Part shown: one piece after another, positions 6,924 through 15,826 of the stretch
How positions within the stretch are numbered: position 1 is the first letter of the stretch
How the letters are laid out: every line of letters begins with the position of its first letter
Assembly (NCBI RefSeq): GCF_041053105.1
Contig: NZ_CP163444.1
Coordinates: 1,736,001-1,800,000 of the forward strand
DNA length: 64,000 nt
Source of the DNA: Streptomyces sp. R44
GTDB taxonomy: Bacteria; Actinomycetota; Actinomycetes; Streptomycetales; Streptomycetaceae
Direction of reading: 5' to 3'
Program-made: the position numbers and the translations under genes
Notes under the pieces: model-generated
Told to the model about the DNA's origin: nothing
The model's input: the letters and a program-made list of their open reading frames with translations, nothing else
Database searches by the model: none

Positions 6924-9900
6924 CTACTTCTCGGTGACCCCCGCCGAGTCGAACGTCGCCACCTCGTGCATCGCGCGTGCCGCGCTCTGGACCAGCGGGA
7001 GGGCCAGGAGGGCGCCCGTGCCCTCGCCGAGGCGGAGGTCCAGGTCGACCAGCGGGCGCAGGCCGAGCTTGTTGAGCGCCGCCACGTGGCCCGGCTCGGC
7101 GCTACGGTGGCCCGCGATGCACGCCGCGAGCGACTCGGGCGCGATGGCGCGGGCGACCAGGGCCGCCGCGCCCGTGGACACGCCGTCCAGGATGACCGGG
7201 GTACGGAGCGAGGCCGCGCCCAGGATCAGGCCCACGAGGGCCGCGTGCTCCAGGCCGCCGACCGCCGACAGGACGCCGATCGGGTCCGCCGGGTCCGGCT
7301 TGTGCAGGTCCAGGGCGCGACGGACCACGTCCACCTTGCGGGCGTGCGTCTCGTCGTTGATGCCCGTGCCCCGGCCCGTGACCTCGGCCGCGTCCACCCC
7401 GGTGTAGACCGAGATCAGCGCCGCCGACGCCGTGGTGTTCGCGATGCCCATCTCGCCCGTGAGCAGGGCCTTGTTGCCGGCCGCCACGAGGTCGCGGGCC
7501 GTCTCGATGCCCACCTCGATCGCCGCCAGGACCTCTTCCCGGGTCATCGCCGGACCCGTGGTGAAGTCGCCCGTGCCCGGGCGGACCTTGCGGGGCAGGA
7601 GTCCCGGGGTGGCCGGGAGTTCCGACTTCACGCCCACGTCGATGACGCAGACCTCGGCGCCCACCTGGTTCGCGAAGGCGTTGCAGACCGCTCCCCCGCC
7701 GAGGAAGTTGGCCACCATCTGGCCCGTGACCTCCTGCGGCCACGGCGTGACGCCCTGGGCGTGGACACCGTGGTCACCGGCGAAGATCGCCACGGCCGCC
7801 GGCTCCGGGATCGGCGGCGGGCAGACCCGGGACAGACCCGAGAGCTGGGCGGAGATGATCTCCAGCATGCCCAGCGCCCCGGCGGGCTTCGTCATGCGCT
7901 TCTGGCGCTCCCACGCCTCGCCGAGCGCCTTCGCGTCCAGCGGGCGGATGTTCGCGACGGTCTCCTGGAGGAGGTCGTGCGGCTCCTCGCCCGGCAGGGC
8001 GCGGCGGCCGTACGTCTCCTCGTGGACCACCCAGGCCAGCGGGCGGCGCTTCGACCAGCCCGCCTGCATCAGCTCGGGCTCGTCCGGGAACTCGTCGACG
8101 TATCCCACGCAGAGGTACGCCACCACTTCGAGGTGCTCGGGAAGTCCGAGGGCACGGACCATCTCGCGCTCGTCGAAGAAGCTGACCCAGCCGACGCCGA
8201 GGCCCTCGGCGCGGGCCGCCAGCCAGAGGTTCTCCACGGCGAGGGCCGAGGAGTACGGGGCCATCTGCGGCTGCGTGTAGCGGCCGAGCGTGTGACGGCC
8301 GCCCCGGGTGGGGTCGGCGGTCACGACGATGTTCACCGGGGTGTCGAGGATCGCCTCGATCTTCAGTTCCTTGAACTGCTTCGCCCGGGCCTTCGGCAGC
8401 GACTTGGCGTAGGCCTCGCGCTGACGCTGGGCCAGCTCGTGCATCGTCTGCCGGGTCTCGGCCGAGCGGATCACGACGAAGTCCCAGGGCTGCGAGTGGC
8501 CCACGCTCGGCGCGGTGTGGGCCGCCTCCAGGACGCGGAGCAGCACCTCGTGCGGGATCGGGTCGCCGCGGAAGCCGTTCCGGATGTCGCGGCGCTCGCG
8601 CATCACGCGGAGCACCGCCTCGCGCTCGGCGTCGTCGTAGCCCGGGGCCGGGGCGGCCGGGCGCGTGTCGGCGTCGGTCGCCGCCTCGGTGGCCGTGTCG
8701 GCCTCCGCGTCGGCCTCCGGCTGTGCCTGTACCTGCGCCTCGGCTTCGGGCTCCGCCTGAGCCAGCGTCTCGGTCTCGGTCTCGGTCTCAGGCTGTGCCT
8801 GTACCTGCGCCTCGGCTTCCGGCTGTGCCTGAGCCTCGACCTGCGTCTCCGCCTCGGGCTCCTCGGCCACGACCGGGATCTCTTCGGCCACGGCCTCCAC
8901 CGGGGCCTCCGTCGGCTCCTCGGCCTGCGGCTGAGCGGGGACTTCGGCCGGGGTCTCGGCCGGGGCCTCGGCGGGGATCTCCGCGGTCGCGGGCTCCTCC
9001 GGGGCCACTGCCTCCGGTACGGCCTCCACCACGGCCTCCACGACCTGCTCGGCCGGGACCTCCACGGGCGCGACCTCGACGGCCTCGGCCTGTACGGGCT
9101 CCTCGGCCGGCCGTGCGGCCTCGGGGGCGGCCTCCGCCTGGACCTCGACCGGCGCGGCCTCGATCGGCGCGGCCTCGACGGCCTCGGGCTGCGCCGGCTC
9201 CTCGACCGGCTGCGCCGGCTCGGCAGGGGCCTCGGCCACCTGCGGCTCGGCCGGGGTCGCCTCGGCCTCGCGCGGGGCGGGGACCGTGACCTCCGGGGCC
9301 GCTTCCTCGGGGGCCGGGACGGGCTCCGGGGTCGCCTCCACGACGGCCTCGGGGGCCTCCTGCGGCTCCGTCGGCTCCGCCACCTCGGCGACCGGCGCCG
9401 GCTCGGCGGCCTGGGGGGCCTCCGGCGTCGGGACCGGGGCCAGGTGCGGGGTCGTCGGGACCGAGCCCTCGACCTGGACGAACTGGGCCGCCGGCGGGAC
9501 GACCGTTTCTGCGGGCGCCGCCGGCTCCTGCGGCTGCGCGACCCACGGCTCGGCGCCCTGCGGGGCGAGCTGCTGGTCCTGCGCGATCTCGAAGTACTCG
9601 GGGCCGGTGGTCGGCGGGCCCGGGTTCCGCAGCGGCATCGGGGCGGGGGCCGTCGCCACGACCGGCTCGGCGGCGGGCACGGGCTGCGGGGCGGGTGCCG
9701 GGGCCGCGGCCGGGCCGCGGTCGGCGAGGGACAGCACGACGCCGCCGGTGGCGTCGGGCACCGGCGGGCCCATGTGCAGCGGGCGCCGCGCCGGAGGCGG
9801 GGTCGCGGCCGCCGCGGGCGGGGGCACGCGGACGCCGCCGAGGTCGACGGAGCCGGAGTCGCGGCCGGCCGCCTCGTGGGCGCCGGTGTCGAGGATGCCC

Positions 9901-10328
9901 GGCTCGTAGCCGTGCTCGGTGACGACCGGGACGCCGTGCGCCGGGGTGCCGAGCGGCACGCCCTGCGGCGGGGTCTGGCCCTGGGGGGCCGTCAGGACGT
10001 CGGCGAGCGCCACGCCGTCGGGGAGCGGGCCCGTGAGCGGGTCCGGCAGCGGGTCGGTGAGCGGGTCGCCCATCGGGACCGGCGCGCCCTGGTTCGGGAC
10101 CACGGGGACCGGCGGCGGCACGGCGACCGGCGGCGCGGGCGCGACGCCCGGCGGGTGCTCGCTCCAGGCGCCCTGGGCGCCCGGCATCAGGAGCAGGTCG
10201 TCGTCCTCGGAAGTGTGCTCGGAGGGGTCCAGGAAGGTGTACGCGCCCGGTGCGGGGATGCCCGGCTGCTCGACCATGCCTGCGTTCTCCGGCAGCCCCT
10301 CGCCCGGGACCTGGCCGGTGTCCGTCAT
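6924..10328 (-). CDS. cobT: Disordered N-terminus + BluB-like nitroreductase + CobT fusion
   Basis: A 1134-residue, three-part protein. Residues 1 to about 563 are low complexity, rich in Pro, Ala, Glu and Val, with runs such as TETETETL and many APxE/EEP units, and no domain that I recognise. Residues about 565-775 are a flavin nitroreductase of the BluB type (RRDIRNGF, PSVGHSQPWDFV, MAPYSSALAVENLWLAARAEGLGVGWVSFF), which makes the lower ligand 5,6-dimethylbenzimidazole from FMN. Residues about 785-1134 are CobT (FAGDHGVHAQGVTPWP, TGEMGIANTT, and catalytic Glu in LRLGEGTGA), which joins nicotinate mononucleotide and dimethylbenzimidazole to alpha-ribazole phosphate. Successive pathway steps are thus in one chain. 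The start follows GAGGGG. The linker may reflect slippage of GC-rich repeats. Confidence 0.9.
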   Translation of the reverse strand: MTDTGQVPGEGLPENAGMVEQPGIPAPGAYTFLDPSEHTSEDDDLLLMPGAQGAWSEHPPGVAPAPPVAVPPPVPVVPNQGAPVPMGDPLTDPLPDPLTGPLPDGVALADVLTAPQGQTPPQGVPLGTPAHGVPVVTEHGYEPGILDTGAHEAAGRDSGSVDLGGVRVPPPAAAATPPPARRPLHMGPPVPDATGGVVLSLADRGPAAAPAPAPQPVPAAEPVVATAPAPMPLRNPGPPTTGPEYFEIAQDQQLAPQGAEPWVAQPQEPAAPAETVVPPAAQFVQVEGSVPTTPHLAPVPTPEAPQAAEPAPVAEVAEPTEPQEAPEAVVEATPEPVPAPEEAAPEVTVPAPREAEATPAEPQVAEAPAEPAQPVEEPAQPEAVEAAPIEAAPVEVQAEAAPEAARPAEEPVQAEAVEVAPVEVPAEQVVEAVVEAVPEAVAPEEPATAEIPAEAPAETPAEVPAQPQAEEPTEAPVEAVAEEIPVVAEEPEAETQVEAQAQPEAEAQVQAQPETETETETLAQAEPEAEAQVQAQPEADAEADTATEAATDADTRPAAPAPGYDDAEREAVLRVMRERRDIRNGFRGDPIPHEVLLRVLEAAHTAPSVGHSQPWDFVVIRSAETRQTMHELAQRQREAYAKSLPKARAKQFKELKIEAILDTPVNIVVTADPTRGGRHTLGRYTQPQMAPYSSALAVENLWLAARAEGLGVGWVSFFDEREMVRALGLPEHLEVVAYLCVGYVDEFPDEPELMQAGWSKRRPLAWVVHEETYGRRALPGEEPHDLLQETVANIRPLDAKALGEAWERQKRMTKPAGALGMLEIISAQLSGLSRVCPPPIPEPAAVAIFAGDHGVHAQGVTPWPQEVTGQMVANFLGGGAVCNAFANQVGAEVCVIDVGVKSELPATPGLLPRKVRPGTGDFTTGPAMTREEVLAAIEVGIETARDLVAAGNKALLTGEMGIANTTASAALISVYTGVDAAEVTGRGTGINDETHARKVDVVRRALDLHKPDPADPIGVLSAVGGLEHAALVGLILGAASLRTPVILDGVSTGAAALVARAIAPESLAACIAGHRSAEPGHVAALNKLGLRPLVDLDLRLGEGTGALLALPLVQSAARAMHEVATFDSAGVTEK

Positions 10329-10634
10329 GCGTACCCCTCGCCCATCGCTTGTGCTCCTTCAGACCTGCGCCCGTCGACAAGAACGAGCGCGCGCGCCGCG
10401 CGGCACGAAGCACACGCGGACACCCACACATTGTCGCGGCCCTCGGCCATCGTGGCAGGGAGATCTGCCACGGTGCGCTGTGGACTGCGCCACGTCGCGC
10501 GGTCCCCCCTTGTCACGTACCACATCGGTGGCACAAAGCGGCCACCCATTCAGGACATTGACGAACAGAGCGCCGAACGTCCCGGTGCGGTACAACAATC
10601 GGCCAGCCTACCCTGCCCCGGTGGGGCGGCCTGG
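10329..10634. other. 306-bp intergenic region upstream of the BluB-CobT gene
   Basis: This lies between cbiET (stop) and the fusion gene (start), both leftward. A TAGGCT hexamer on the minus strand near 10600 could be a -10 element, but I cannot pair it with a -35. I looked for cobalamin riboswitch signatures and found none. Confidence 0.4.
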
Positions 10635-11879
10635 TCACGGGGCTCGGTCGATCCTGCGTCCGGACAGCAGGAACACGACCGAACGCTCGCGTTCCGACCA
10701 GTCGTCCGGGTCGAGTCCGACGGTCTGGAGGAGGAGGCTCTCGACGGCGTAGCCGCCGTCGGCGAGGGCGGCGCCGATCGCCTCGGCCTCGTCGCGGGTG
10801 GAGGCGTGGGCGACGATGCGTTCGGGCCGGCGGTCGGTGCAGGCGGTGACGACGGGGACGCCGCCGGCCGCGATCCGTACGACGTCCGGCTCGGGCAGGC
10901 TCTCCAGGACGTGCGGGGCGCGGCCCCGGACGGTCTGGAGGGGCACTCCGTGGCGCCGGGCCGCCCGTTCGGTGCGGGCGCAGGCGGCCGGGTCGGCGTC
11001 GACGGCGATGACGGCGGCGCCGAAGCGGGCCGCCTCCACGGAGAAGGCGCCGCCCGCGCATCCGATGTCCCAGACGAGGTCGCCGGTGCGGGGCCCGAGG
11101 CGGGCCAGTTGGGCGGCTCGGAGGGCGGGGTCCGCGCCCGCGCCCGGACGGGCCGGTCCGGTTCCCGGGCCTTCGTCCTCGGAGTCGTACTCCTCGGTGG
11201 GGAGTCCCCAGCCGCGGACCGTGCGGGCGGCCGGATCCTGGCCCATCAGCCAGGGGGCGGTGGGGGTGCCGCCGACCGCGCCGCCGATGACGAGGACGAC
11301 GTTCGGGTCGCGCCAGGTGTGGTCGGCGGCCTTGTCGGAGGTGAGGACGGAGACCTGTTCGCGTTCGGTGCCGAGCTGCTCGCAGACGACGAAGGTGCGG
11401 TGGACGCCTTCGAGGAGGAGGGCGAGTTCGGCGGGTCCCGCGCCCGGGGAGGTGAGGACGGCGACCTTGGGGTGGGCGCGGCAGACGTTGACGGCGCGGC
11501 GGAGCGTGCGCTGGTGGGCGACGACGATCCGGGCGTCCTCCCAGGGCATGCCGGCGCGTGCGAAGGCGGCGGCAACGGAGGAGACGGCGGGGACGACCTC
11601 GACCTCCAGGCCGTGCTCGGGGGCGCGCAGGGTGCGGACGACGCCGAAGAAGCCGGGGTCGCCGTCGGCGAGGACGACGGCGGTGCCGCGGTGGGTCGCG
11701 ATGCGGCGGGCGGCGAGGTCGACGCTGCCCAGGCGGATGCGTTCGGCGGCGGGCGGCACCTCGGGCAGCGCCAGGTGGTGGGCGGCGCCGGCCACCAGGG
11801 TGGCGGCGGAGAGCGCGGACCGGGCCGCCGCGGTGAGGGGCGAGCCGTCCCAGCCGATCACCGTGACGCGGTCGGCCAT
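10635..11879 (-). CDS. cbiET: Precorrin-6Y C5,15-methyltransferase, CbiE-CbiT fusion
   Basis: A 414-residue bifunctional cobalamin enzyme equivalent to CobL. The N-terminal CbiE part (about 1-210) is a tetrapyrrole methylase (MADRVTVIGWDGSPL, VVLADGDPGFFGV, EVVPAVSSVAAAFARAGMPWEDA). The C-terminal CbiT part (about 240-410) has the SAM-binding motif GDLVWDIGCAGGAFSVEAA and AVDADPAA. It methylates C5 and C15 of the corrin ring and decarboxylates the C12 acetate side chain. The ATG at 11879 begins the CbiE core, so the longer open frame to 12221 is not used. An acidic linker (EEYDSEDEG) joins the domains. Confidence 0.92.
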   Translation of the reverse strand: MADRVTVIGWDGSPLTAAARSALSAATLVAGAAHHLALPEVPPAAERIRLGSVDLAARRIATHRGTAVVLADGDPGFFGVVRTLRAPEHGLEVEVVPAVSSVAAAFARAGMPWEDARIVVAHQRTLRRAVNVCRAHPKVAVLTSPGAGPAELALLLEGVHRTFVVCEQLGTEREQVSVLTSDKAADHTWRDPNVVLVIGGAVGGTPTAPWLMGQDPAARTVRGWGLPTEEYDSEDEGPGTGPARPGAGADPALRAAQLARLGPRTGDLVWDIGCAGGAFSVEAARFGAAVIAVDADPAACARTERAARRHGVPLQTVRGRAPHVLESLPEPDVVRIAAGGVPVVTACTDRRPERIVAHASTRDEAEAIGAALADGGYAVESLLLQTVGLDPDDWSERERSVVFLLSGRRIDRAP

Positions 11880-11953
11880 CGTCGTCTGTCTCCCTGTGGT
11901 GTTGTCGCAGGTCGGGGGCGTGCCGAGCGTACCCCGGGATTGTTCCGGGGGGC

Positions 11954-12589
11954 TCAGCTCCAGTCGGTGTACGAGGAGTAGCCGGCCTCGGCCATCTGGT
12001 CGGCGACGCCGTCGAGGTCCTCGGGGAGGAGGCCCCAGACGATGAAGTCGGTGCGCAGTTCGGCCCAGGTGCCGTCCTCGGTGCGGGTGCGGGCTATGCA
12101 GGCGTTGCGGAGGACGCCTTCGCTGATGCAGCCGATCTTCTGGGCGACCTGCTGGGAGGCGGTGTTGTCGGCGGCGGTGCGCAGTTCCAGGCGTTCGAAC
12201 TTCTGGTCGCCGAAGAGCCACTGGGCGGTGGCGAGCGCGGCTTCGGAGGCGTAGCCCTCGCCGCGGGCCCAGGGGGCGATGATGTAGGACATCTCGGTGG
12301 AGCGGACCCGCCAGTCGGTGTTGCTGAGCTGGACGATGCCCACCAGACGCTGGGTCAGGAACTCGGTGACGGCGAGGTCGAGGCCCCGGCCCGCGGCGCG
12401 TTCGGTGGGGGCGTACTCGGTGATCCAGCCGCGTGCCGCGTCCTCGGTGTAGGGCTGGGGCACGGCCGTCCAGGCGGCGACCATCTCGTCGTTCATCATC
12501 TCGGCGAGGGCGGGGGCGTCCGCCTCGTCGAGCGCGCGCAGCACCAACCGGTCCGTGTTGATGGAGATGTCCGGAAAGGTGGTAGTCAT
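11954..12589 (-). CDS. GNAT-family N-acetyltransferase (RimJ-like)
   Basis: A 211-residue acetyltransferase of the RimJ/RimL-like GNAT group. It contains TDRLVLRALDEADAPALAEMM at the start, the acetyl-CoA site PWARGEGYASEAALATAQWLF and ELRTAADNTASQQVAQKIGC near residues 140-165. The usual Q/RxxGxG/A loop appears as ARGEGYA. The ATG at 12589 was chosen because GGAG lies 7 nt upstream; a second ATG four codons earlier (12601) is possible. The substrate is unknown and no operon partner is evident. Confidence 0.85.
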   Translation of the reverse strand: MTTTFPDISINTDRLVLRALDEADAPALAEMMNDEMVAAWTAVPQPYTEDAARGWITEYAPTERAAGRGLDLAVTEFLTQRLVGIVQLSNTDWRVRSTEMSYIIAPWARGEGYASEAALATAQWLFGDQKFERLELRTAADNTASQQVAQKIGCISEGVLRNACIARTRTEDGTWAELRTDFIVWGLLPEDLDGVADQMAEAGYSSYTDWS

Positions 12590-12706
12590 GCGCAGCTCCA
12601 TGCCGTGGACCGTCCGAATCGAGCGTGAACGCACAGCATGCAGCATGCGGCCGCGGGTGCGCATGGCCGGGTCGGGTGTGCCGGGGGTGTCGGGGGCGGG
12701 TGTGGC

Positions 12707-12743
12707 GAAGGCCCCGCGCATCGGACGGGATGCGGGGGCCTTC
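12707..12743 (-). terminator. Terminator of the metNIQ operon
   Basis: GAAGGCCCCGCGCATC (12707-12722) pairs with GATGCGGGGGCCTTC (12729-12743) with one bulged base, 66 nt past the metQ stop codon. Confidence 0.7.
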
Positions 12744-12808
12744 TGCTCAAGGACTGTACGGGGGAACCGGTCTGACGGTCCCTCGGACGTCCGTCCTGCG
12801 GTGCGGCC

Positions 12809-13663
12809 TTACTGGGCGGCGCCGAAGGCCGGGATGACCGAGCCCTTGTAGGTGTCCTCGATGTACTTCTTCACCTCGGGCGAGTTGAGGAGCTTGGCGA
12901 GCTTCTGCACGCGGGCGTCCTTCTCGTTGCCCTCCTTGACGGCGAGGAAGTTGGCGTACGGGTTGCCCTCCGCCTTCTCCAGGACGAGGGCGTCCTTCGC
13001 CGGGGAGAGCTTGGCCTCGATGGCGTAGTTGCCGTTGATGACGGCGGCGTCGACGTCGTTCAGGGCGCGGGGCACGGTGGCGGCCTCCAGCTCCTTGAAC
13101 TCCAGGCCCTTCTTGTCGGTGATGTCGGAGAGCTTGGCGTCGGTGCCGACACCGTCCTTGAGGGTGATGAGGCCGTTCTCGGCGAGGAGGTGGAGCGAGC
13201 GGCCCTCGTTGGTGGTGTCGTTCGGGACGGCGATGGTCTGGCCGGCCTTGATGTCCTTCACCGAGTTGAGGCTCTTGGAGTAGAGGCCCAGCGGCTCCAG
13301 GTGGACGTTGACCACGGGGACGATGGTGGTCTTGTTCTTCTTGTTGAAGTCGTCGAGGTACGGCTTGTGCTGGAAGAAGTTGGCGTCGACCTGGCCGGAC
13401 TGGGTGGCGGTGTTCGGCAGGACGTAGTCCGTGAACTCCTTCACCTCCAGCTTCAGGCCGGCCTTCTCGGCCAGGTTGTCCTTGACGAAGTTGAGGATGT
13501 CGGCGTGCGGCGTCGGGGACGCGGCGACGACGAGCGGCTTGTCGGCGGAGCCGGCCGAGTCCTTGGTGGAGGACGGGTCCGAGGAGGTGCCGCAGGCGGT
13601 GAGGCCGAGGGCGACGGCGGCGGTGGCGGCTATGCCGGCGGTGAGCTTGATGTTCTTACGCAC
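12809..13663 (-). CDS. metQ: Methionine ABC transporter substrate-binding lipoprotein
   Basis: A 284-residue NlpA/MetQ lipoprotein. The GTG start at 13663 gives VRKNIKLTAG, a lipoprotein signal peptide ending in the lipobox LTAC (Cys about 26). Then follow the family features VVAASPTPHADIL, DANFFQHKPYLDDFN, AVPNDTTNEGRSLHLL and DVDAAVINGNYAI, which line the methionine pocket. It is the last gene of the metNIQ unit, delivering methionine to the MetI permease at the outer face of the membrane. AGAGG lies 12 nt upstream of the start, and the gap to metI is 92 bp. Confidence 0.93.
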   Translation of the reverse strand: MRKNIKLTAGIAATAAVALGLTACGTSSDPSSTKDSAGSADKPLVVAASPTPHADILNFVKDNLAEKAGLKLEVKEFTDYVLPNTATQSGQVDANFFQHKPYLDDFNKKNKTTIVPVVNVHLEPLGLYSKSLNSVKDIKAGQTIAVPNDTTNEGRSLHLLAENGLITLKDGVGTDAKLSDITDKKGLEFKELEAATVPRALNDVDAAVINGNYAIEAKLSPAKDALVLEKAEGNPYANFLAVKEGNEKDARVQKLAKLLNSPEVKKYIEDTYKGSVIPAFGAAQ

Positions 13664-13755
13664 GAAGAGTGCCTCTTTCCGGTGGAGCGGTGGACGCCTG
13701 GACAACAAGTCCGGGCTGTTCTTCGAAAACGAAGTCTTGGGGTGGCTGGGGGCCG

Positions 13756-14424
13756 TTACGCGGTACGGCCCCGGCGGGCGAGGAGTCGGACGACTCCGTC
13801 GCCGATGAGCTGGACGACGGTCACGACGGCGACCAGGACGACGACGGTGACCAGCATGAAGGTGGTGTCGAAGCGCTGGTATCCGTAGGTGACGGCCTTG
13901 GAGCCGAGGCCTTCGCCGCCGACCGCGCCGGCCATCGCCGAGTACCCGATGAGGACGATCACGGTGGTGGTGACGGCCGAGACCAGCGAGGGCAGGGCCT
14001 GCGGGAGCAGTACCTTGCGGACGATGGTGGGGATGCCGCCGCCCATGGCCTGGACGGCTTCGACGAGTCCGTGGTCGACCTCGCGGATCGCGGTCTCGAC
14101 GAGGCGCGCGAAGAAGGGGATGGCGCCGATGGCCAGGGGCACGATCATCGCGGTCGGGCCGATGAAGGTGCCGACGACGAAGGTCGTGAAGGGGATCAGG
14201 GCGATCAGCAGGATGATGAACGGCAGCGAACGCCCGACGTTCACGATCGCACCGACGACCTTGTTCACCGGCCGGTTCTGCAGCAGTCCGCCCTTGTCCG
14301 TGAGGACGAGGAGGATGCCGAGCGGCAGGCCGCCGACGACGGTGACGACGGTGGCCCACAGGACCATGTAGAGGGTGTCGACGGTGCCCTGCTCCAGGAG
14401 GGGCTGCATCTCCGACCAGGTCAC
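13756..14424 (-). CDS. metI: Methionine ABC transporter permease
   Basis: A 222-residue permease with five hydrophobic segments and the coupling (EAA-type) loop around AIREVDHGLVEAVQAMGGG, followed by LLPQALPSLVSAVTTT. The start GTG (14424-14422) overlaps the metN stop codon in a GTGA arrangement, so translation is probably coupled. It forms the membrane channel of the methionine importer. Confidence 0.93.
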   Translation of the reverse strand: MTWSEMQPLLEQGTVDTLYMVLWATVVTVVGGLPLGILLVLTDKGGLLQNRPVNKVVGAIVNVGRSLPFIILLIALIPFTTFVVGTFIGPTAMIVPLAIGAIPFFARLVETAIREVDHGLVEAVQAMGGGIPTIVRKVLLPQALPSLVSAVTTTVIVLIGYSAMAGAVGGEGLGSKAVTYGYQRFDTTFMLVTVVVLVAVVTVVQLIGDGVVRLLARRGRTA

Positions 14425-15485
14425 TTGGCACCTTCCTTCACCAGCACGGGCGCGATCTCTTCCACGGTGTCCTCCACGAGCTCGACCTGGAGGCCCTGCT
14501 CGCGCAGGAAGCCGACCGGGACGACGTTCTCCTCGTACCGTCCGGGCAGTTCGATCCGCATCCGGCCGATCTGCTTCCCGCCGACGGTGTCCATCGCCGC
14601 CCCGAGGATCGAGATGTCGATGTTGTACGTGCGGGAGAGCTGGGAGATCACCGGCTGGGTCGCGGCCTCGCCGTGGAAGGTGACGTCCACGACGGTGCGG
14701 TCGGGGCCGGTGGGGGCGCCGCTGACCGGGAACAGCTCGGCCGCCAGCTGGGAGCCGGGGGTGGCGAGCAGTTCGCCGACGGTGCCGGACTCGACGACGC
14801 GGCCGTGCTGCATCAGGGCGGCGGAGTCGCAGATCGTCTTGACGACGTCCATCTCGTGCGTGATGAGCAGGACGGTGAGGCCGAGCTGCTGGTTGAGGTC
14901 GCGCAGGAGCTGGAGGATGGAGCGGGTGGTCTCCGGGTCGAGGGCGCTGGTGGCCTCGTCGGAGAGGAGGACCTTGGGCTTGCCGGCGAGGGCGCGGGCG
15001 ATGCCGACGCGCTGCTTCTGGCCGCCGGAGAGCTGGCCGGGGTAGGACTTGGCCTTGTCGGCGAGGCCGACGAGGTCGAGGAGTTCGAGGGCGCGGCGGG
15101 AGCGCTCGGCGCCGGAGACGCCGAGGATCTCCAGGGGGAGCTCGATGTTGTCCTTGACCGTGCGGGAGGACAGCAGGTTGAAGTGCTGGAAGACCATGCC
15201 GATGCTGCTGCGCGCCCGGCGCAGGTCCTTGCCCGCGCGGCGGCTCTTCCCGGCGAGGGCGGTGAGGTCGACGCCGTCGACGGTCACGGTGCCGGAGGTG
15301 GGGCGCTCCAGGAGGTTGACGCAGCGGATGAGCGAGGACTTGCCGGCGCCGCTCTGGCCGATCACGCCGAACACCTCGCCCTCGCGGACGTGGAGGTCGA
15401 CGCCGTCCAGAGCGGTGACCTGCCGGCCGCGCGACTCGTAGACCTTGGTCAGGCCCGAAGTGGTGATCACAGGGGTTTCCGTCAC
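14421..15485 (-). CDS. metN: Methionine ABC transporter ATP-binding protein
   Basis: A 354-residue ATPase. Walker A is GQSGAGKSS, the Q-loop is VFQHFNLL, the signature is LSGGQKQR and Walker B is VLLSDEATSALDPET. The C-terminal regulatory NIL (ACT-like) domain of MetN follows (about 265-350: VVDVTFHGEAATQPVISQLS, INIS-like stretch NIDISIL). This domain binds methionine to inhibit transport in known MetN proteins. The start is uncertain. GTG 15485 (VTETPVITTSGLTKVY) best fits the family but has no strong ribosome site; a longer frame reaches 15551. It heads metNIQ, 197 bp downstream of a candidate leader peptide. Confidence 0.9.
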   Translation of the reverse strand: MTETPVITTSGLTKVYESRGRQVTALDGVDLHVREGEVFGVIGQSGAGKSSLIRCVNLLERPTSGTVTVDGVDLTALAGKSRRAGKDLRRARSSIGMVFQHFNLLSSRTVKDNIELPLEILGVSGAERSRRALELLDLVGLADKAKSYPGQLSGGQKQRVGIARALAGKPKVLLSDEATSALDPETTRSILQLLRDLNQQLGLTVLLITHEMDVVKTICDSAALMQHGRVVESGTVGELLATPGSQLAAELFPVSGAPTGPDRTVVDVTFHGEAATQPVISQLSRTYNIDISILGAAMDTVGGKQIGRMRIELPGRYEENVVPVGFLREQGLQVELVEDTVEEIAPVLVKEGAK

Positions 15486-15682
15486 TGTCGAGTGCGCGAC
15501 GCGGGGTCCGTCGTGCACGGGGCATTCGTCATTTCGGACAGTCAGGCGCACGGGGAGGCTGCTCCGGCTGGTGGCCGGTCGGCAGCGGTGCGCGGGGCAG
15601 GCACGGTCCGGCGCCGGATGGCGGTCGGATCGGCTCGGCCGTCGGGGTCTCGCTTCGGGGCGCGAGGCTCAGGCGGGGGCCC

Positions 15683-15769
15683 TCAGATGGCGCACATTCG
15701 ACACATACAACGAGCACCGGGCGTCGTGTTCGCCTCGGTCGCAAGGGTGCGGCTGCTCGTCGTGGTCAT
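15683..15769 (-). CDS. Candidate Cys/Met-rich leader peptide upstream of metNIQ
   Basis: A 28-codon ORF on the metN strand that begins MTTTSSRTLATEAN and ends ARCMCRMCAI. It thus has three Cys and two Met within the last seven residues before the stop. Leader peptides with clustered cognate codons control sulfur amino acid genes by ribosome stalling, and this one sits 197 nt before a methionine importer. The minus strand reads TTTACT then 7 nt then ATG, which fits a -10 element for a leaderless mRNA. The ORF is too short for coding statistics, so this is an inference from composition and position. Confidence 0.6.
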   Translation of the reverse strand: MTTTSSRTLATEANTTPGARCMCRMCAI

Positions 15770-15811
15770 GTCTGCAAGTAAAACATGCGCAGCTGCGAAG
15801 GGAAGGGGGTT

Positions 15812-15826
15812 GTCCGAATAGCGGAC
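15812..15826. promoter_or_regulatory. Inverted repeat upstream of the metNIQ leader
   Basis: GTCCG-AATAG-CGGAC, a 5-bp perfect inverted repeat with a 5-bp spacer about 43-57 bp upstream of the leader ATG. It is near where an activator or repressor of metNIQ would bind. The site is short, so chance is possible. Confidence 0.25.

Noticed and set aside
10329..10634. Cobalamin riboswitch upstream of the BluB-CobT gene
   Set aside because: No B12-box-like sequence was found on the coding strand, and the stretch is too short for a full B12 element with platform.
6900..11981. A very long plus-strand open frame (about 1700 codons)
   Set aside because: It is the antisense shadow of the BluB-CobT and cbiET genes: Arg/Gly/Leu-rich, no ribosome site, no family motifs.
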